From assembly GCA_019058295.1 (NCBI GenBank), contig JAHPZI010000001.1, forward strand, positions 1 through 64,000: a stretch of 64,000 bases of DNA. Reading direction: 5' to 3'. The first letter of the stretch is position 1; the number at the start of each line of letters is the position of its first letter. Shown in pieces: positions 27,000-36,684 of the stretch. A program made the translations under genes and the position numbers. The notes beneath the pieces are model-generated. The model ran no database searches and was not told the origin of the DNA. It saw only the letters and a list, made by a program, of their open reading frames with translations. The stretch is from Promethearchaeota archaeon. GTDB lineage: Archaea > Asgardarchaeota > Lokiarchaeia > Sigyniarchaeales > SOKP01.

Positions 27000-29900
27000 A
27001 ATTCATCTGCCTCCTTTTTTCCAATTAAAATTGCTCCTATATCTATAATAGAAACCGAAATTTCTTTATTATATTTAATATCTAGAGCTTCAAGTGCATT
27101 TTTTTTTCGATTTATATTTTTACTAATCTGTCCTTCATATAGGCGCTCAATTTTTTTACCTTTAACTTTCTCTAATGTTTTTCTTAAATTGTCAATCTTA
27201 TTATCATACCTATGATTGATTTGCTCTCTCTTATACTTATATAATTGTTCCATTCTTATTTTTTGCTCTTTTATTAGTTGTTCCTTGATTGATATAATCT
27301 CTAAAAAACATTGATCAAATGCTTTATCAATAAGTTCTGGTTTAAATTGATGTTTTGTCGCTAATTCAAATTTATCTATTGATATCTGTTCAAACAGATA
27401 ATTAGCGATATCATGTTCTACTATCTCTTCTGAGTCTAAGTGATATCCTATAACTTCAATTCGAGATTCTTTTTGTATTCCCTCACTTCTAAGTAAAAAT
27501 ATACGCAATAAAATTGAATTGAATGGTGCCCCATTAAGCGGTCTAAGTAATGTATTTTGAGAGAATTTTATAGAGTTCTTTTCTTTAAATAATTTTATTA
27601 AAACTTTAGCCAATATATGTTTTAAACTAAGTAAATCAATATCATTGCTAAAATCAGAAGCCAATTCTACATCATATGTGACTAGAATTGGTTTATAGCG
27701 TCTCTTTTTAGAATTTAGTGAGCTATCAATGCGATAAATAAAACTTCGTAAATTTTCATTGATACTTTCAGGTTTTAATTCAATTGCTTGCAGTTTAGTT
27801 ATGAGATTTTCTGATGTTATTAGATAGTATAATCTAGGAGAATTAGGAATCCCTTTTTTCGTTAAATAATTTGAAATACTATCATTTTTTTCACATTTTT
27901 CTAAAAAAGTACCAGAGAAATTAGTTTTTAATAAAAAATTGAGTGCCTCAAATAGTTCTTTTAAAGAAAAGGGATTTCTCTTGTCATTTATAAACTTTTC
28001 CTCAAATATTAATGTTTTTCCAGTATTTCCTTTAATCTCATCTAATCTTTCTTCAATTTTTTCCATATCTAGCTTTTTACGAGCTAAATTTTCTTCTAAT
28101 TTATTCACAATCTCTTCTAATTCATCTTCTGTCCGTTCTGGATGATAAAGTAATTCTCTTCTTCTGGAGAAATACTCTTCTAGAATAGGATTTAGAAAAA
28201 TCAGATTTTCTCTCACTATTTCTATTCTCTGATAAAGACGGTGTAAAATTCTATCTTCAATTGAATTACGAATATATACATTAGTGATAAAAATCGGTTT
28301 TTTTTGACCATAACGATCTAATCTCCCAATTCTTTGTTCTAGTTTCATCGGATTCCATGGAAGATCATAATTTATTAAGCAATTACAAAATTGAAGATCG
28401 ATACCTTCAGCTCCAATTTCAGATAAAACTAAAATTTGAATTTGATTTTTCTCGAATAGATTAAATAAGTTTTCACGTTGGTCTAATTCAATATCTCCAT
28501 GAATATATTCCGCTCTAATAGGGCGACCAAAAATATTTTCCTCTCTAGAAAAGTCGGTTTCATTTAATCTTCTAGTGATATATTCAATCGTAGATTTAAA
28601 ATATGAGAATATTATTATTTGTTCATTTCCAGCGATAAAATACTCTCTTATTTTTTCTAATACTGCATTAAATTTAGAATCAGTTGGGCCTATTAATTCT
28701 TCATAGTCTAATAATTGATTGATTTCTTCAATTTCATTGTTTTGAAGTAAAATGGAATCAGTCTGAGACTCATCTTGAAAGTCCTCATCCTCATATTCTA
28801 ATGCCATTCTATGCGTTTCTAACATACGGCGGAGTTTATTGAATGTGCCATGAATACTACTTGCGATTACTCTCTGGGGCATAATTTCAACTAAATGAAT
28901 TGGAACAAATCCTTCTGCTCTTCGAACTATTAATTGAATAAAAAAACTACGTGCTTTTGAATAGAATTCTTTTTCTATACCCGTAAATGTTAATAAGATT
29001 GGTTCCTCCGGATGTCTTACTGGGAATAAATTTTCATGATCTACAATATCTCTCTTGCGTGTGTTATTTAAAATTGTTGAAAGAAAATTTATTTTTTCTA
29101 AATAGTGTTTAATCTTGCTAAGTATATCTGGAGTTCTAAAGCGTTCATCTTTAAGATATCGGAATAAGTTTCCATCTGTTAAGATTCTGCCATAGATTAA
29201 TTTTGAAAAAGAATTTCCATTAGATAAAAATCTCAATTCTTCTTCAATGAGCTTTATACAATCGATATTACCTACATCAAGGTAATTTTGAATCTTAATC
29301 AGACTTCTATTAGGTTCCATAATTTCATTAAACTCTGTGAGTGTTAATTCTCCTTGGTATACAAGAAGATTTAATAGATTGAATAGATCGTTAATACTAA
29401 GATTGATCGGAGTAGCTGTGAGAAATAAACTATATTCACAATTTTCTAACAAAATCCTCGCTATTCTGTGAGATAATGTAGTTGTATTACGTAAATGATG
29501 TGCCTCATCAAAAATGATTAAATCAAAGGTTTCAAATTCCTGAAGGTTAAGACCTTCTTTATTTATTAATCCTTGAGCTAATTGATCCACAATCTCATTT
29601 CTCCTAATTAATTCCAGTCCTACAACAAGCTTAGGGTATTTGGCCCGATTTTGAAATTTAAGAATCAAATCTTTACTATTTTCAACACGCTCTAATTTCT
29701 CATTAAAAAATCTCTTAAGTTCAAAAATCCATTTTGGGACTAAATTTTTAGGACAGACAACTAGAACTGAATGTATCTCATCTCTCGCTAATAATTCTGA
29801 AAGAATATATCCGGCCTCAATGGTTTTTCCGACACCAACTTCGTCAGCAATCAATAATCGGCCAGTATCAGAATCAAGGATCTTCATTAATGGGCGAAAT

Positions 29901-30208
29901 TGATAAGGCAAAAAATCTGCTGAGGAAGAATTCTCAAAAAAGATCCCTGATAAGTTATATTGGATTTTGGCAAATAATAGGTTTCTTTTAAAATCATCAA
30001 AGGGAATAGAAATATTATTCTTGACTTTCTCTTCTATAGAAGTATATTCTGTTTTATAAATCTTTAAATCAGATTCAGCATAGAACTCTTCATAATCGTC
30101 AATTTTAACGGTATAATATTTTTTTCCTCCAATATCTTTTATATGAACGATTATGCCCTTGATATCAGGTTTACGTTTAATAAATACATTATCATTGATT
30201 CTAAACAT
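26996..30208 (-). CDS. SNF2-type helicase coupled to the sacsin-like ATPase
   Basis: A 1,070-residue SNF2/RapA-like ATPase. The N-terminus is a small KOW/SH3-like barrel (NDNVFIKRKPDIKGIIVHIK). Walker A is in LLIADEVGVGKTIEAG near 118-133, the DEAH box in IFDEAHHLRN, motif III in LTATPINLS, and the C-terminal lobe in GAEGIDLQF and KLEQRIGRLDRYGQ. A long coiled-coil-like stretch follows the helicase core (HPERTEDELEEIVNKLEENL and onward). The C-terminal 100 residues are charged and helical. The final codons overlap the giant ATPase gene by 4 bp. It is only distantly similar to the DrmD-like helicase at 8,028-10,991, so the two are not a recent duplication. Likely role: dsDNA translocase of a two- or three-gene defence module. 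Confidence 0.88.
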   Translation of the reverse strand: MFRINDNVFIKRKPDIKGIIVHIKDIGGKKYYTVKIDDYEEFYAESDLKIYKTEYTSIEEKVKNNISIPFDDFKRNLLFAKIQYNLSGIFFENSSSADFLPYQFRPLMKILDSDTGRLLIADEVGVGKTIEAGYILSELLARDEIHSVLVVCPKNLVPKWIFELKRFFNEKLERVENSKDLILKFQNRAKYPKLVVGLELIRRNEIVDQLAQGLINKEGLNLQEFETFDLIIFDEAHHLRNTTTLSHRIARILLENCEYSLFLTATPINLSINDLFNLLNLLVYQGELTLTEFNEIMEPNRSLIKIQNYLDVGNIDCIKLIEEELRFLSNGNSFSKLIYGRILTDGNLFRYLKDERFRTPDILSKIKHYLEKINFLSTILNNTRKRDIVDHENLFPVRHPEEPILLTFTGIEKEFYSKARSFFIQLIVRRAEGFVPIHLVEIMPQRVIASSIHGTFNKLRRMLETHRMALEYEDEDFQDESQTDSILLQNNEIEEINQLLDYEELIGPTDSKFNAVLEKIREYFIAGNEQIIIFSYFKSTIEYITRRLNETDFSREENIFGRPIRAEYIHGDIELDQRENLFNLFEKNQIQILVLSEIGAEGIDLQFCNCLINYDLPWNPMKLEQRIGRLDRYGQKKPIFITNVYIRNSIEDRILHRLYQRIEIVRENLIFLNPILEEYFSRRRELLYHPERTEDELEEIVNKLEENLARKKLDMEKIEERLDEIKGNTGKTLIFEEKFINDKRNPFSLKELFEALNFLLKTNFSGTFLEKCEKNDSISNYLTKKGIPNSPRLYYLITSENLITKLQAIELKPESINENLRSFIYRIDSSLNSKKRRYKPILVTYDVELASDFSNDIDLLSLKHILAKVLIKLFKEKNSIKFSQNTLLRPLNGAPFNSILLRIFLLRSEGIQKESRIEVIGYHLDSEEIVEHDIANYLFEQISIDKFELATKHQFKPELIDKAFDQCFLEIISIKEQLIKEQKIRMEQLYKYKREQINHRYDNKIDNLRKTLEKVKGKKIERLYEGQISKNINRKKNALEALDIKYNKEISVSIIDIGAILIGKKEADEL

Positions 30209-30507
30209 AATTTTAAAACTTGGACTTTTTTTCTCAACTATTTAAATCTTTTTTTATAAAGTTTTAAACTTTTTTGTCTTAATAAATTAAATTCTAAAAA
30301 AATTAATTAATTTTAAGAGATAGAAAAAAAACTAAAAATTTAGAATGTAAAAAAAAATTCACTCTTATTATAAATCTCGATTATTAGATTGGGAATAAGA
30401 AGATTGAAATATGTTCCATAAAAATCAATAATAAGATGGAAGCAAAAAGGGCAGTATAAATAGTTAAGGGTGGAAATTAGTTAAAAAAGTTCAATGAAGG
30501 GATAAGA

Positions 30508-31047
30508 TTGAAAGAAGAAATTTATATATTTGACATTGATGATTGTATTATGCCTGCCATTATATCAAACTCTGAGGATAATAATCATTCCAGAGAACAA
30601 ACAGTAAAAGAATCAATAAGTAATGGACACAAAATCAAGCTATATCCCGATTTTATTAATTACTATAAGCAGCACTGCGAGCGAGCAAAATTAGTATTTT
30701 TTATTACGGGGAGAAAAAAAAGTGAATTTGGCAGTCTTACTGAATTTCAATTAAAACCATTAGATAGAATAAAAAGATACCAGATAATTTATTATCCTGA
30801 AGGAAAAGGACATCAAACTGATGAATATTTTGAATGGAAAATAAAAAAGATTGAAGAAATTTTAGAAAACAATGCAAAATATCAATTAAATAAATCTAAT
30901 AATGACAAAAATGACTTATCCGTTAAGATTTTCGATGATATGAATGATTACTTTTCTAAAGTAGAAGATTTAGCAAAAAAGTTTGAAATTAAGATTAAAT
31001 TCCATTTGATTAAGGGAGAGAAAAGCTGGATTAAGTTGAATAATTAA
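30508..31047 (+). CDS. HAD-like phosphatase/hydrolase
   Basis: A 179-residue protein with the haloacid dehalogenase motifs in order: DIDDC (motif I, nucleophile Asp near residue 9), FFITGRKK (motif II Thr/Ser), a Lys-rich helix EWKIKKIEEIL (motif III) and IFDDMNDYF (motif IV acidic pair). No cap domain is obvious, as in small phosphatases of the polynucleotide-phosphatase type. Start: TTG 30508, preceded by GAAGGG with 7-nt spacing; an ATG at 30494 runs into a stop after two more codons. It is convergent with the RNase J-like gene. The substrate is unknown; an RNA or nucleotide end is one option given the neighbour. Confidence 0.75.
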   Translation: MKEEIYIFDIDDCIMPAIISNSEDNNHSREQTVKESISNGHKIKLYPDFINYYKQHCERAKLVFFITGRKKSEFGSLTEFQLKPLDRIKRYQIIYYPEGKGHQTDEYFEWKIKKIEEILENNAKYQLNKSNNDKNDLSVKIFDDMNDYFSKVEDLAKKFEIKIKFHLIKGEKSWIKLNN

Positions 31048-31073
31048 ATATAATAAAAGATAATCAAAATTTT

Positions 31074-32573
31074 TTAAGACACCTCTATTTGAAATCCATT
31101 TTCTTTATCTTGTGGGATTATTACATTTATATCTTTATTGGAGAGAAGTTTTTCAAAAAGTTCTGGGTATTTGGTGTGAATTGGTATTAAATTTTCAGGA
31201 TTTATTTCCATTATATATTTGTAGATATCATGAGGTATCGCATGACCTGAGGCGTTAATTCTATAGGAAGGAATGTGGAGGTTTAATAGTTTTTTTTCTA
31301 ATGTTTTTGAATCATCATAGAAATGATCTGTATAAGGATCTATGGTTGAAGAGAGAAAAAGCCCTTTTAGATGGTTAGGTAAAGATTCAAGAAGTTGCTC
31401 CTTATTTAAGGAGGTAATATTCAGGAAAAAATTTCCCTCAGAATTTGTAATATCTTCAAATTCAATATATCTCCACATTTTCTCATGCTTTTTGAGCATA
31501 TTTTCAATAAAAGGCTTCCATGGATATCGTCTATGAGATTGTTTTAGGATATAAATATGATCATCCTTCCTAATGTGAGGATTTTTCATAGTAGGATAGA
31601 TGGCTTTTTTATTCAAGCGATAATAGAAATAGGCGTCTTTTTCTGTAATAATATATTTCCAATTGTGTTGCTTAGCGATGGTTGCATAGGTCCGAAAGCG
31701 ATCCCAATCTCCTCTATCATATTTTACTAAGAAATAATTAAAGAAAATATTTTTAAATAAAGTTTTTAGATTTTTCTTGACCGTACGCTCTGATTCAATA
31801 GCTCCCTTATGGATATGGGTTCCTTCACAAATTAGACATTTAACTCGTGAATTATTATTTATTTCATTTTTTGGAGGATCTCCCCTCCTTAAAAGTTCTT
31901 TTACTTTCAATAATAAATCACCTGTCATATAAGAAAGGGGTCCATGCAACCGAAAATCTCCGGAATAGACTACAATTCCCGCTGATGTCTTAAAAATAAA
32001 GCCATATGAGCCAGGAACAGAATGATCCACGTGAATAGGTATAATCTCTAAGCCTTTAATATCAATGATATTGCCAGTTCTAAAAAGTTTCCATTTTAAA
32101 CCCGTATAAAAATTGTCCATTCGGAATCCCCTTGTGTCATAATGAGACAGTATTATTTTTTTAGTAGTTACACCGGTATAAATCGGGATATTACGATTTA
32201 GTAACGTTATACCATAGTAATGATCTCTATGAGCATGAGAGATTAACAATCCATGGATTTTAGTTGGAGGATCAGTTTTATTTTTACACTCACCTACTTT
32301 TTGCCCATGTCTCTGCTTTTTATGATTAAAGATATAATATTTTGAATAGAGATTTCTTAGTACTTCTCCTTTAGGGCGAGGAATCAATTTAGCTTTGAAA
32401 AGGCTTTCTATATTCGAAGGAGCATCATAATTAAAAGATGGGTTGTATCGTTCAAAATTTATTCCAAAATCAATTAGTAAATTTACATCAAATCCTAAAT
32501 CTTCTAAAAGAACACAATTTCCTCCGATCTCGTTGATTCCCCCCAATAAAGTTATTTTTAGTGTAGATTTCAT
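31074..32573 (-). CDS. RNase J-like metallo-beta-lactamase/beta-CASP hydrolase
   Basis: A 499-residue protein starting with the RNase J-style GGINEIGGNCVLLED. The metal-binding HxHxDH is in ISHAHRDHYYG, the distal ligands in HVDHSVPGSYGFIF and VYSGDFRLHG, and beta-CASP-like motifs near the end in ASGHA and LIPIHTKYPELF. This is the layout of RNases J/CPSF-like nucleases, but the middle region is divergent and longer than usual, so the substrate (RNA, DNA or other) is uncertain. ATG at 32573; the 210 bp upstream is non-coding and carries one copy of a 38-bp direct repeat. Confidence 0.8.
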   Translation of the reverse strand: MKSTLKITLLGGINEIGGNCVLLEDLGFDVNLLIDFGINFERYNPSFNYDAPSNIESLFKAKLIPRPKGEVLRNLYSKYYIFNHKKQRHGQKVGECKNKTDPPTKIHGLLISHAHRDHYYGITLLNRNIPIYTGVTTKKIILSHYDTRGFRMDNFYTGLKWKLFRTGNIIDIKGLEIIPIHVDHSVPGSYGFIFKTSAGIVVYSGDFRLHGPLSYMTGDLLLKVKELLRRGDPPKNEINNNSRVKCLICEGTHIHKGAIESERTVKKNLKTLFKNIFFNYFLVKYDRGDWDRFRTYATIAKQHNWKYIITEKDAYFYYRLNKKAIYPTMKNPHIRKDDHIYILKQSHRRYPWKPFIENMLKKHEKMWRYIEFEDITNSEGNFFLNITSLNKEQLLESLPNHLKGLFLSSTIDPYTDHFYDDSKTLEKKLLNLHIPSYRINASGHAIPHDIYKYIMEINPENLIPIHTKYPELFEKLLSNKDINVIIPQDKENGFQIEVS

Positions 32574-32743
32574 TTTAAAATCTCCCTATCTCAATAAAAT
32601 CTTAAAATAAATAATTAAAAATATTTTATATCAGACATATAGGTCAAAATTTTTTTTATAATATAATAGTCTGAATAGTTCTTAATAAAATTTTTATATC
32701 ACAATTAAGAGGAGTCCTGAAAGTTATCCTTCAATATAAATTT

Positions 32744-32781
32744 GGGAACTAAAAAAGCAGAAGAATGGAGGAATGCCTTGA
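32744..32781 (+). repeat. Direct repeat copy A with truncated methyltransferase start
   Basis: This 38-bp stretch closely matches 45343-45379, including a 19-bp identical core AAAAAAGCAGAAGAATGGA, with three or four differences. In the other copy it covers the start codon of the methyltransferase gene. Here the ATG at 32765 opens only an 8-residue stub (MEECLDIS, stop at 32789). It looks like a gene-end duplication left by insertion or recombination. Confidence 0.5.
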
Positions 32782-32783
32782 TA

Positions 32784-35700
32784 TTAGTTAACAATAGGTT
32801 GAATTTTATCAAAAATTACGAGTGTTTTATTTAAGGATTTGAAGATCTCAGTAATGTTTTCCATAAATGCTTTATTATCTATGATTGGTCCATGACTTCC
32901 AGGATTTCGGATTGGTGATGATAAAAAAGTAAAATATTGAATTTCTTCTATATCGGGCTTAGAAATTATTGATAATAATAATTTTTTTAATCTAAGAATA
33001 AAAGGATCTTGTTTTGGGTTTAAAATATCCTTTAATAAATAATTTATACTCCCCAAAGTCATATAATCTCCCTTCCATATTTCTTTAATTCCCCTTGGTA
33101 ATCTAATCCACTCATTCTTAGGAATCCTCGAATTTGGTGGATAAATCTTATATAATTCATCAAGAAAGTAAAGTGAAATTTTGGAGTGAAAAAGAGAAGC
33201 AAATCCATTAGTCAATTCTAAGAATATGATCCCTGTATTATCATTTAAACTATTAAAATTTTTAAGGTTTTTAATTAAATCATTAGCTAATATGAAATGT
33301 TTCAATGCATCTTTATCATGAACAATATTTAGATTTATTATCCCACTTATTTGGATATCCATAAAATCTCGTTTAGCTTTCATATATAAAGCAATTTCCA
33401 TATCTATATCTTTAAAGTATTTATAAGCTTCGTCATATATTTCTTGAGCTCTAATAAAATTTAACTTCAGTTCATACATTCTTGCTAAATTAGTTCTAAA
33501 AATTGAATTATTAGGGCTAAGAGAAATTGCTTGTTCAAATATAGGAATTGCTTTTTCAATCTCTTGAATATCACCATATATAGTTCCTATATTATTTAAT
33601 ATAGACCCTTTAAACTCTATTTTTTTTGTAATCCTAAATGCTTTATAAAAATATTTTATAGCGTCTCTAAAATATCCTAGATCAGCAATGGCTAAACCTA
33701 TATCACAATAAATCTTGGATTTCTTCTCATTATGTAATTCATTTATTTTTAAATCTTTAAAAAGATCATTAATCCTACGATTAAATTCCTCACCTTCAAA
33801 CCATATTCTTAAATTTTGAAAACATGACTTGATTATTGAATTAATTTTAAGATAACCTCCATTAGATTCCTCTTCATAAATTCTAAGAAGATTTGAACAT
33901 GCATCAGAGATTTTTCCTAAAATTAAATTGATAAGGACTAAATAATTACAATAATACAAATCATTTGGTCTAAAAAATAATGCATTCTTAAGATATTTAG
34001 AAGCTGATTTATAATCTTGATTATAAAAATATGGAAATGCAATAATCTCCATTGTGAGTCCTAGAAATTTTCTATCAATTGTCCATTCTGTAGAAAACTC
34101 GATTGTTTTTGATATTTCAATAGCTTTTTCAAAACTTGCCATTAATTGGATAAATAATATTTGATTTCCTTTTCTTTTTAAAAAATAGAAAAATTCCTTT
34201 TCTAGATAATCATCAATGCTCTGAAAATTATTTAAGATAAATTTTCTAATATCAAAATAAAATAAATAACTTTCATACAATGAAGGAATTAAAGGTTCTC
34301 TTTCAAAAACTTCAAGTGTCTCAAACTCAAACAAAGTTTTCTTAATTCTTCTTTCTTCATCATAATCTTCAGAAAATAACGAGTTGAGAGGCATCAAATA
34401 ATGTAATACTTCAAAAGGATTAATTAATTTATTCTTGAATAATTCGTCTCTGTTAAAATTTAATTTATTGATAGTCTCTTTTTCTTGTTGAAAATTTTTA
34501 TTAAACCTATAAATAATGCTCTTAATTACTTCTAATTTAACTTTAAAATATATGTTCTCTTCAGTCTCAACTAGTAAATTGAAAATTTCTATCGTAAAAT
34601 CAACATTTTCATTATCTCGCATTTTAGAACTAATTTCTCCAAATAAAAATAATAATTCTATTAAAATTCGATTCTGATGATTAAGCATAGATTTTAATTC
34701 TTCTTTTTTTTCTTTTAATTTAATTTTTAGATTTTGTAGAAAAGGATATTTAAGAATTAATATTTCTAATGCATTTGCGTAATCCTCAATGTTTATATAA
34801 GTTTTGCATAAATATTTGATTAAAATGAGATTATTGATGTTCTCATCACTATAGTTTGGAACTTCAACAAATATTTCGTTGTTTGATTCTTTTATTAACT
34901 TTTCAATTAAACCTTTAATTTCAGACAATAAGTCATATTTATGCCAGATGGGAAGATCTGATATAAAATCCTTTTTCTCATATAAGTTAGGATTAGAATT
35001 TAAGAATTCACATAGAGGCTCAACACCATAAAATTTATTTAAATAATCGATTTTATCTTGAACATTTAGAAAATTAAAATAGATGTAAGCAGCAATATTC
35101 ATAATTTTGCTTCTGATAAAGCTAATATCTATAAATGTTAATTTTTCTTTAATTAAATCTTGAAAATGTTCTAAATACTCTGAAATCTTCGAATGCAAAT
35201 GAGGATATTTTAAGTTATCTACAGTAAACTGTAAATCGTCACATAATGTAATATTTTTCCTCTCAGCTTCAATATAATCTAAAAAATATGGTTTTATATT
35301 CTTTATTACTTCTCTTGTTGCATTTAACAGATAATATTGAGCCTTTCGATTTTCTTTATAGGGGGAGGACCCCCAGAAAAGGAAATATCCTTGATTATAC
35401 CCAGATATAAATTCAAGAAGCATTGATTCTACAGCAACAGCTTCTTGAATTTTACCTTGCTCCATGAATTTCCTCCATATACGATAAACCCAAATGTTTT
35501 TTTGCTCACTTTCTCTAAAAACTGTATTAAAAAAGTAGTTTAATCGTCTCTCATTGATCAAATTAAATTTAATTTCACTTAAGTATAGATCATAATCCTC
35601 TCTTTGTTTAGACTTGATCTCCGAAAATTTAGTGAAAATTACCTTATCTTCAAAAAATTTTAAAATTTCTCTAGTTATTTTTCTCAGATATTCTGATTTT

Positions 35701-36104
35701 TCATTTAGTTCCTTATAAATAGTTAATCTAAAACCAGGATCTAATCGAAATTTCTTTAGAAAAAGATTTTTTAATAAGAAATCTATTGCTATATGATTAT
35801 AATCTACATTTTTTTGGTTTTCTATTTCCTTAATATATTCAATCCTCTGTTTTAAAACAAACCTCTCTAATAAAAAGAATTTATCTTTTATACTAAAAGG
35901 GCTCGCTTTATTATCTTCCAAAAACGGATCAAGAAGTTTATGTGATAATTTTGAGATCGATGGAGACTTCTTCTTCTTTCTTGCCTTCTTATGTGTATTC
36001 TGCTCTTTATTGAATTTCTGGGATTCATGTGAACCCAAATTATGTTTTTGAAATTTATAACCTCTGCTTTTGGTAGGTATTTTAATTTTTTCTTTTTTTG
36101 CCAT
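32784..36104 (-). CDS. Large TPR protein with C-terminal HEPN-like motif
   Basis: A 1,106-residue protein. The N-terminus is very basic (residues 1-50, many Lys/His). The body is helical repeats; clear tetratricopeptide units occur near 700-900 (YFRDAIKYFYKAFRITKK, then EKAIPIFEQAISLSPNNSIF). The last 80 residues contain SSPIRNPGSHGPIID, an R-x4-H motif typical of HEPN ribonuclease domains. HEPN domains of this type are metal-independent RNases in toxin and abortive-infection systems. It follows the kinase gene by 58 bp on the same strand, so it may be the last gene of the glycosyltransferase/radical SAM operon. The HEPN call rests on one motif and its helical surroundings. Confidence 0.7.
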   Translation of the reverse strand: MAKKEKIKIPTKSRGYKFQKHNLGSHESQKFNKEQNTHKKARKKKKSPSISKLSHKLLDPFLEDNKASPFSIKDKFFLLERFVLKQRIEYIKEIENQKNVDYNHIAIDFLLKNLFLKKFRLDPGFRLTIYKELNEKSEYLRKITREILKFFEDKVIFTKFSEIKSKQREDYDLYLSEIKFNLINERRLNYFFNTVFRESEQKNIWVYRIWRKFMEQGKIQEAVAVESMLLEFISGYNQGYFLFWGSSPYKENRKAQYYLLNATREVIKNIKPYFLDYIEAERKNITLCDDLQFTVDNLKYPHLHSKISEYLEHFQDLIKEKLTFIDISFIRSKIMNIAAYIYFNFLNVQDKIDYLNKFYGVEPLCEFLNSNPNLYEKKDFISDLPIWHKYDLLSEIKGLIEKLIKESNNEIFVEVPNYSDENINNLILIKYLCKTYINIEDYANALEILILKYPFLQNLKIKLKEKKEELKSMLNHQNRILIELLFLFGEISSKMRDNENVDFTIEIFNLLVETEENIYFKVKLEVIKSIIYRFNKNFQQEKETINKLNFNRDELFKNKLINPFEVLHYLMPLNSLFSEDYDEERRIKKTLFEFETLEVFEREPLIPSLYESYLFYFDIRKFILNNFQSIDDYLEKEFFYFLKRKGNQILFIQLMASFEKAIEISKTIEFSTEWTIDRKFLGLTMEIIAFPYFYNQDYKSASKYLKNALFFRPNDLYYCNYLVLINLILGKISDACSNLLRIYEEESNGGYLKINSIIKSCFQNLRIWFEGEEFNRRINDLFKDLKINELHNEKKSKIYCDIGLAIADLGYFRDAIKYFYKAFRITKKIEFKGSILNNIGTIYGDIQEIEKAIPIFEQAISLSPNNSIFRTNLARMYELKLNFIRAQEIYDEAYKYFKDIDMEIALYMKAKRDFMDIQISGIINLNIVHDKDALKHFILANDLIKNLKNFNSLNDNTGIIFLELTNGFASLFHSKISLYFLDELYKIYPPNSRIPKNEWIRLPRGIKEIWKGDYMTLGSINYLLKDILNPKQDPFILRLKKLLLSIISKPDIEEIQYFTFLSSPIRNPGSHGPIIDNKAFMENITEIFKSLNKTLVIFDKIQPIVN

Positions 36105-36162
36105 TATATATTATTTCTTTTTTTCTTTGATAAATTCTTTTAATTCCATATTTATTTCACTT

Positions 36163-36684
36163 TTATTTATCTAGTTTTAACATCGTTTTTAGCAAATTCT
36201 CATTCGACTTAATATCGTCTAAGCCTTCCATAAATACTTCAGCAAATCTGAATTTATTCGAGATCCAAAACTTTGAGCATATATCTTGTTTAATATTATC
36301 TTCAATATATAAAATGTGTTCATTTATATCTATATTAAAAGGATTACCATAATCAAACGCCTTTTTTTCAATCCTCTCTCTTAGGGTTGATAATAATTTA
36401 GTTTTACAGAGAAAAATCAAAACAGAATCCCCTGTTAGTTCTAAAGCTCTTTTTATAGCAAATTTATGACATCCGGCACCTGTAAATTCCAATATAACGT
36501 TATTATTATCCTCAATATTTTTAAGAAATTCTTGAAGACAAAAATACTCTTCAGAAATCTTTTCTTTAAGATATTTTCTACGAATTTCATCAATTTGAAT
36601 GAATTTAAATCCAGTAAGCTCTTGAATTATCTTACCTAAAGTGGTTTTCCCACTCCCAATATTCCCGATAATTAAAATTCTCAT
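36163..36684 (-). CDS. P-loop small-molecule kinase
   Basis: A 173-residue protein starting MRILIIGNIGSGKTTLGKII, with P-loop GNIGSGKTT at residues 7-15. It continues with a shikimate/adenylate-kinase-like layout: KFIQIDEIRRKYL as the first acidic substrate site, VILEFTGAGCHKFAIKRAL, then VLIFLCKTKLLSTLRERI as the lid region. This matches AAA_33/shikimate kinase-like phosphotransferases; the substrate could be a nucleoside, sugar or RNA end. Its ATG overlaps the stop of the NTase/phosphatase gene (36681-36684), so the two are translationally coupled and probably act on the same substrate. Confidence 0.78.
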   Translation of the reverse strand: MRILIIGNIGSGKTTLGKIIQELTGFKFIQIDEIRRKYLKEKISEEYFCLQEFLKNIEDNNNVILEFTGAGCHKFAIKRALELTGDSVLIFLCKTKLLSTLRERIEKKAFDYGNPFNIDINEHILYIEDNIKQDICSKFWISNKFRFAEVFMEGLDDIKSNENLLKTMLKLDK

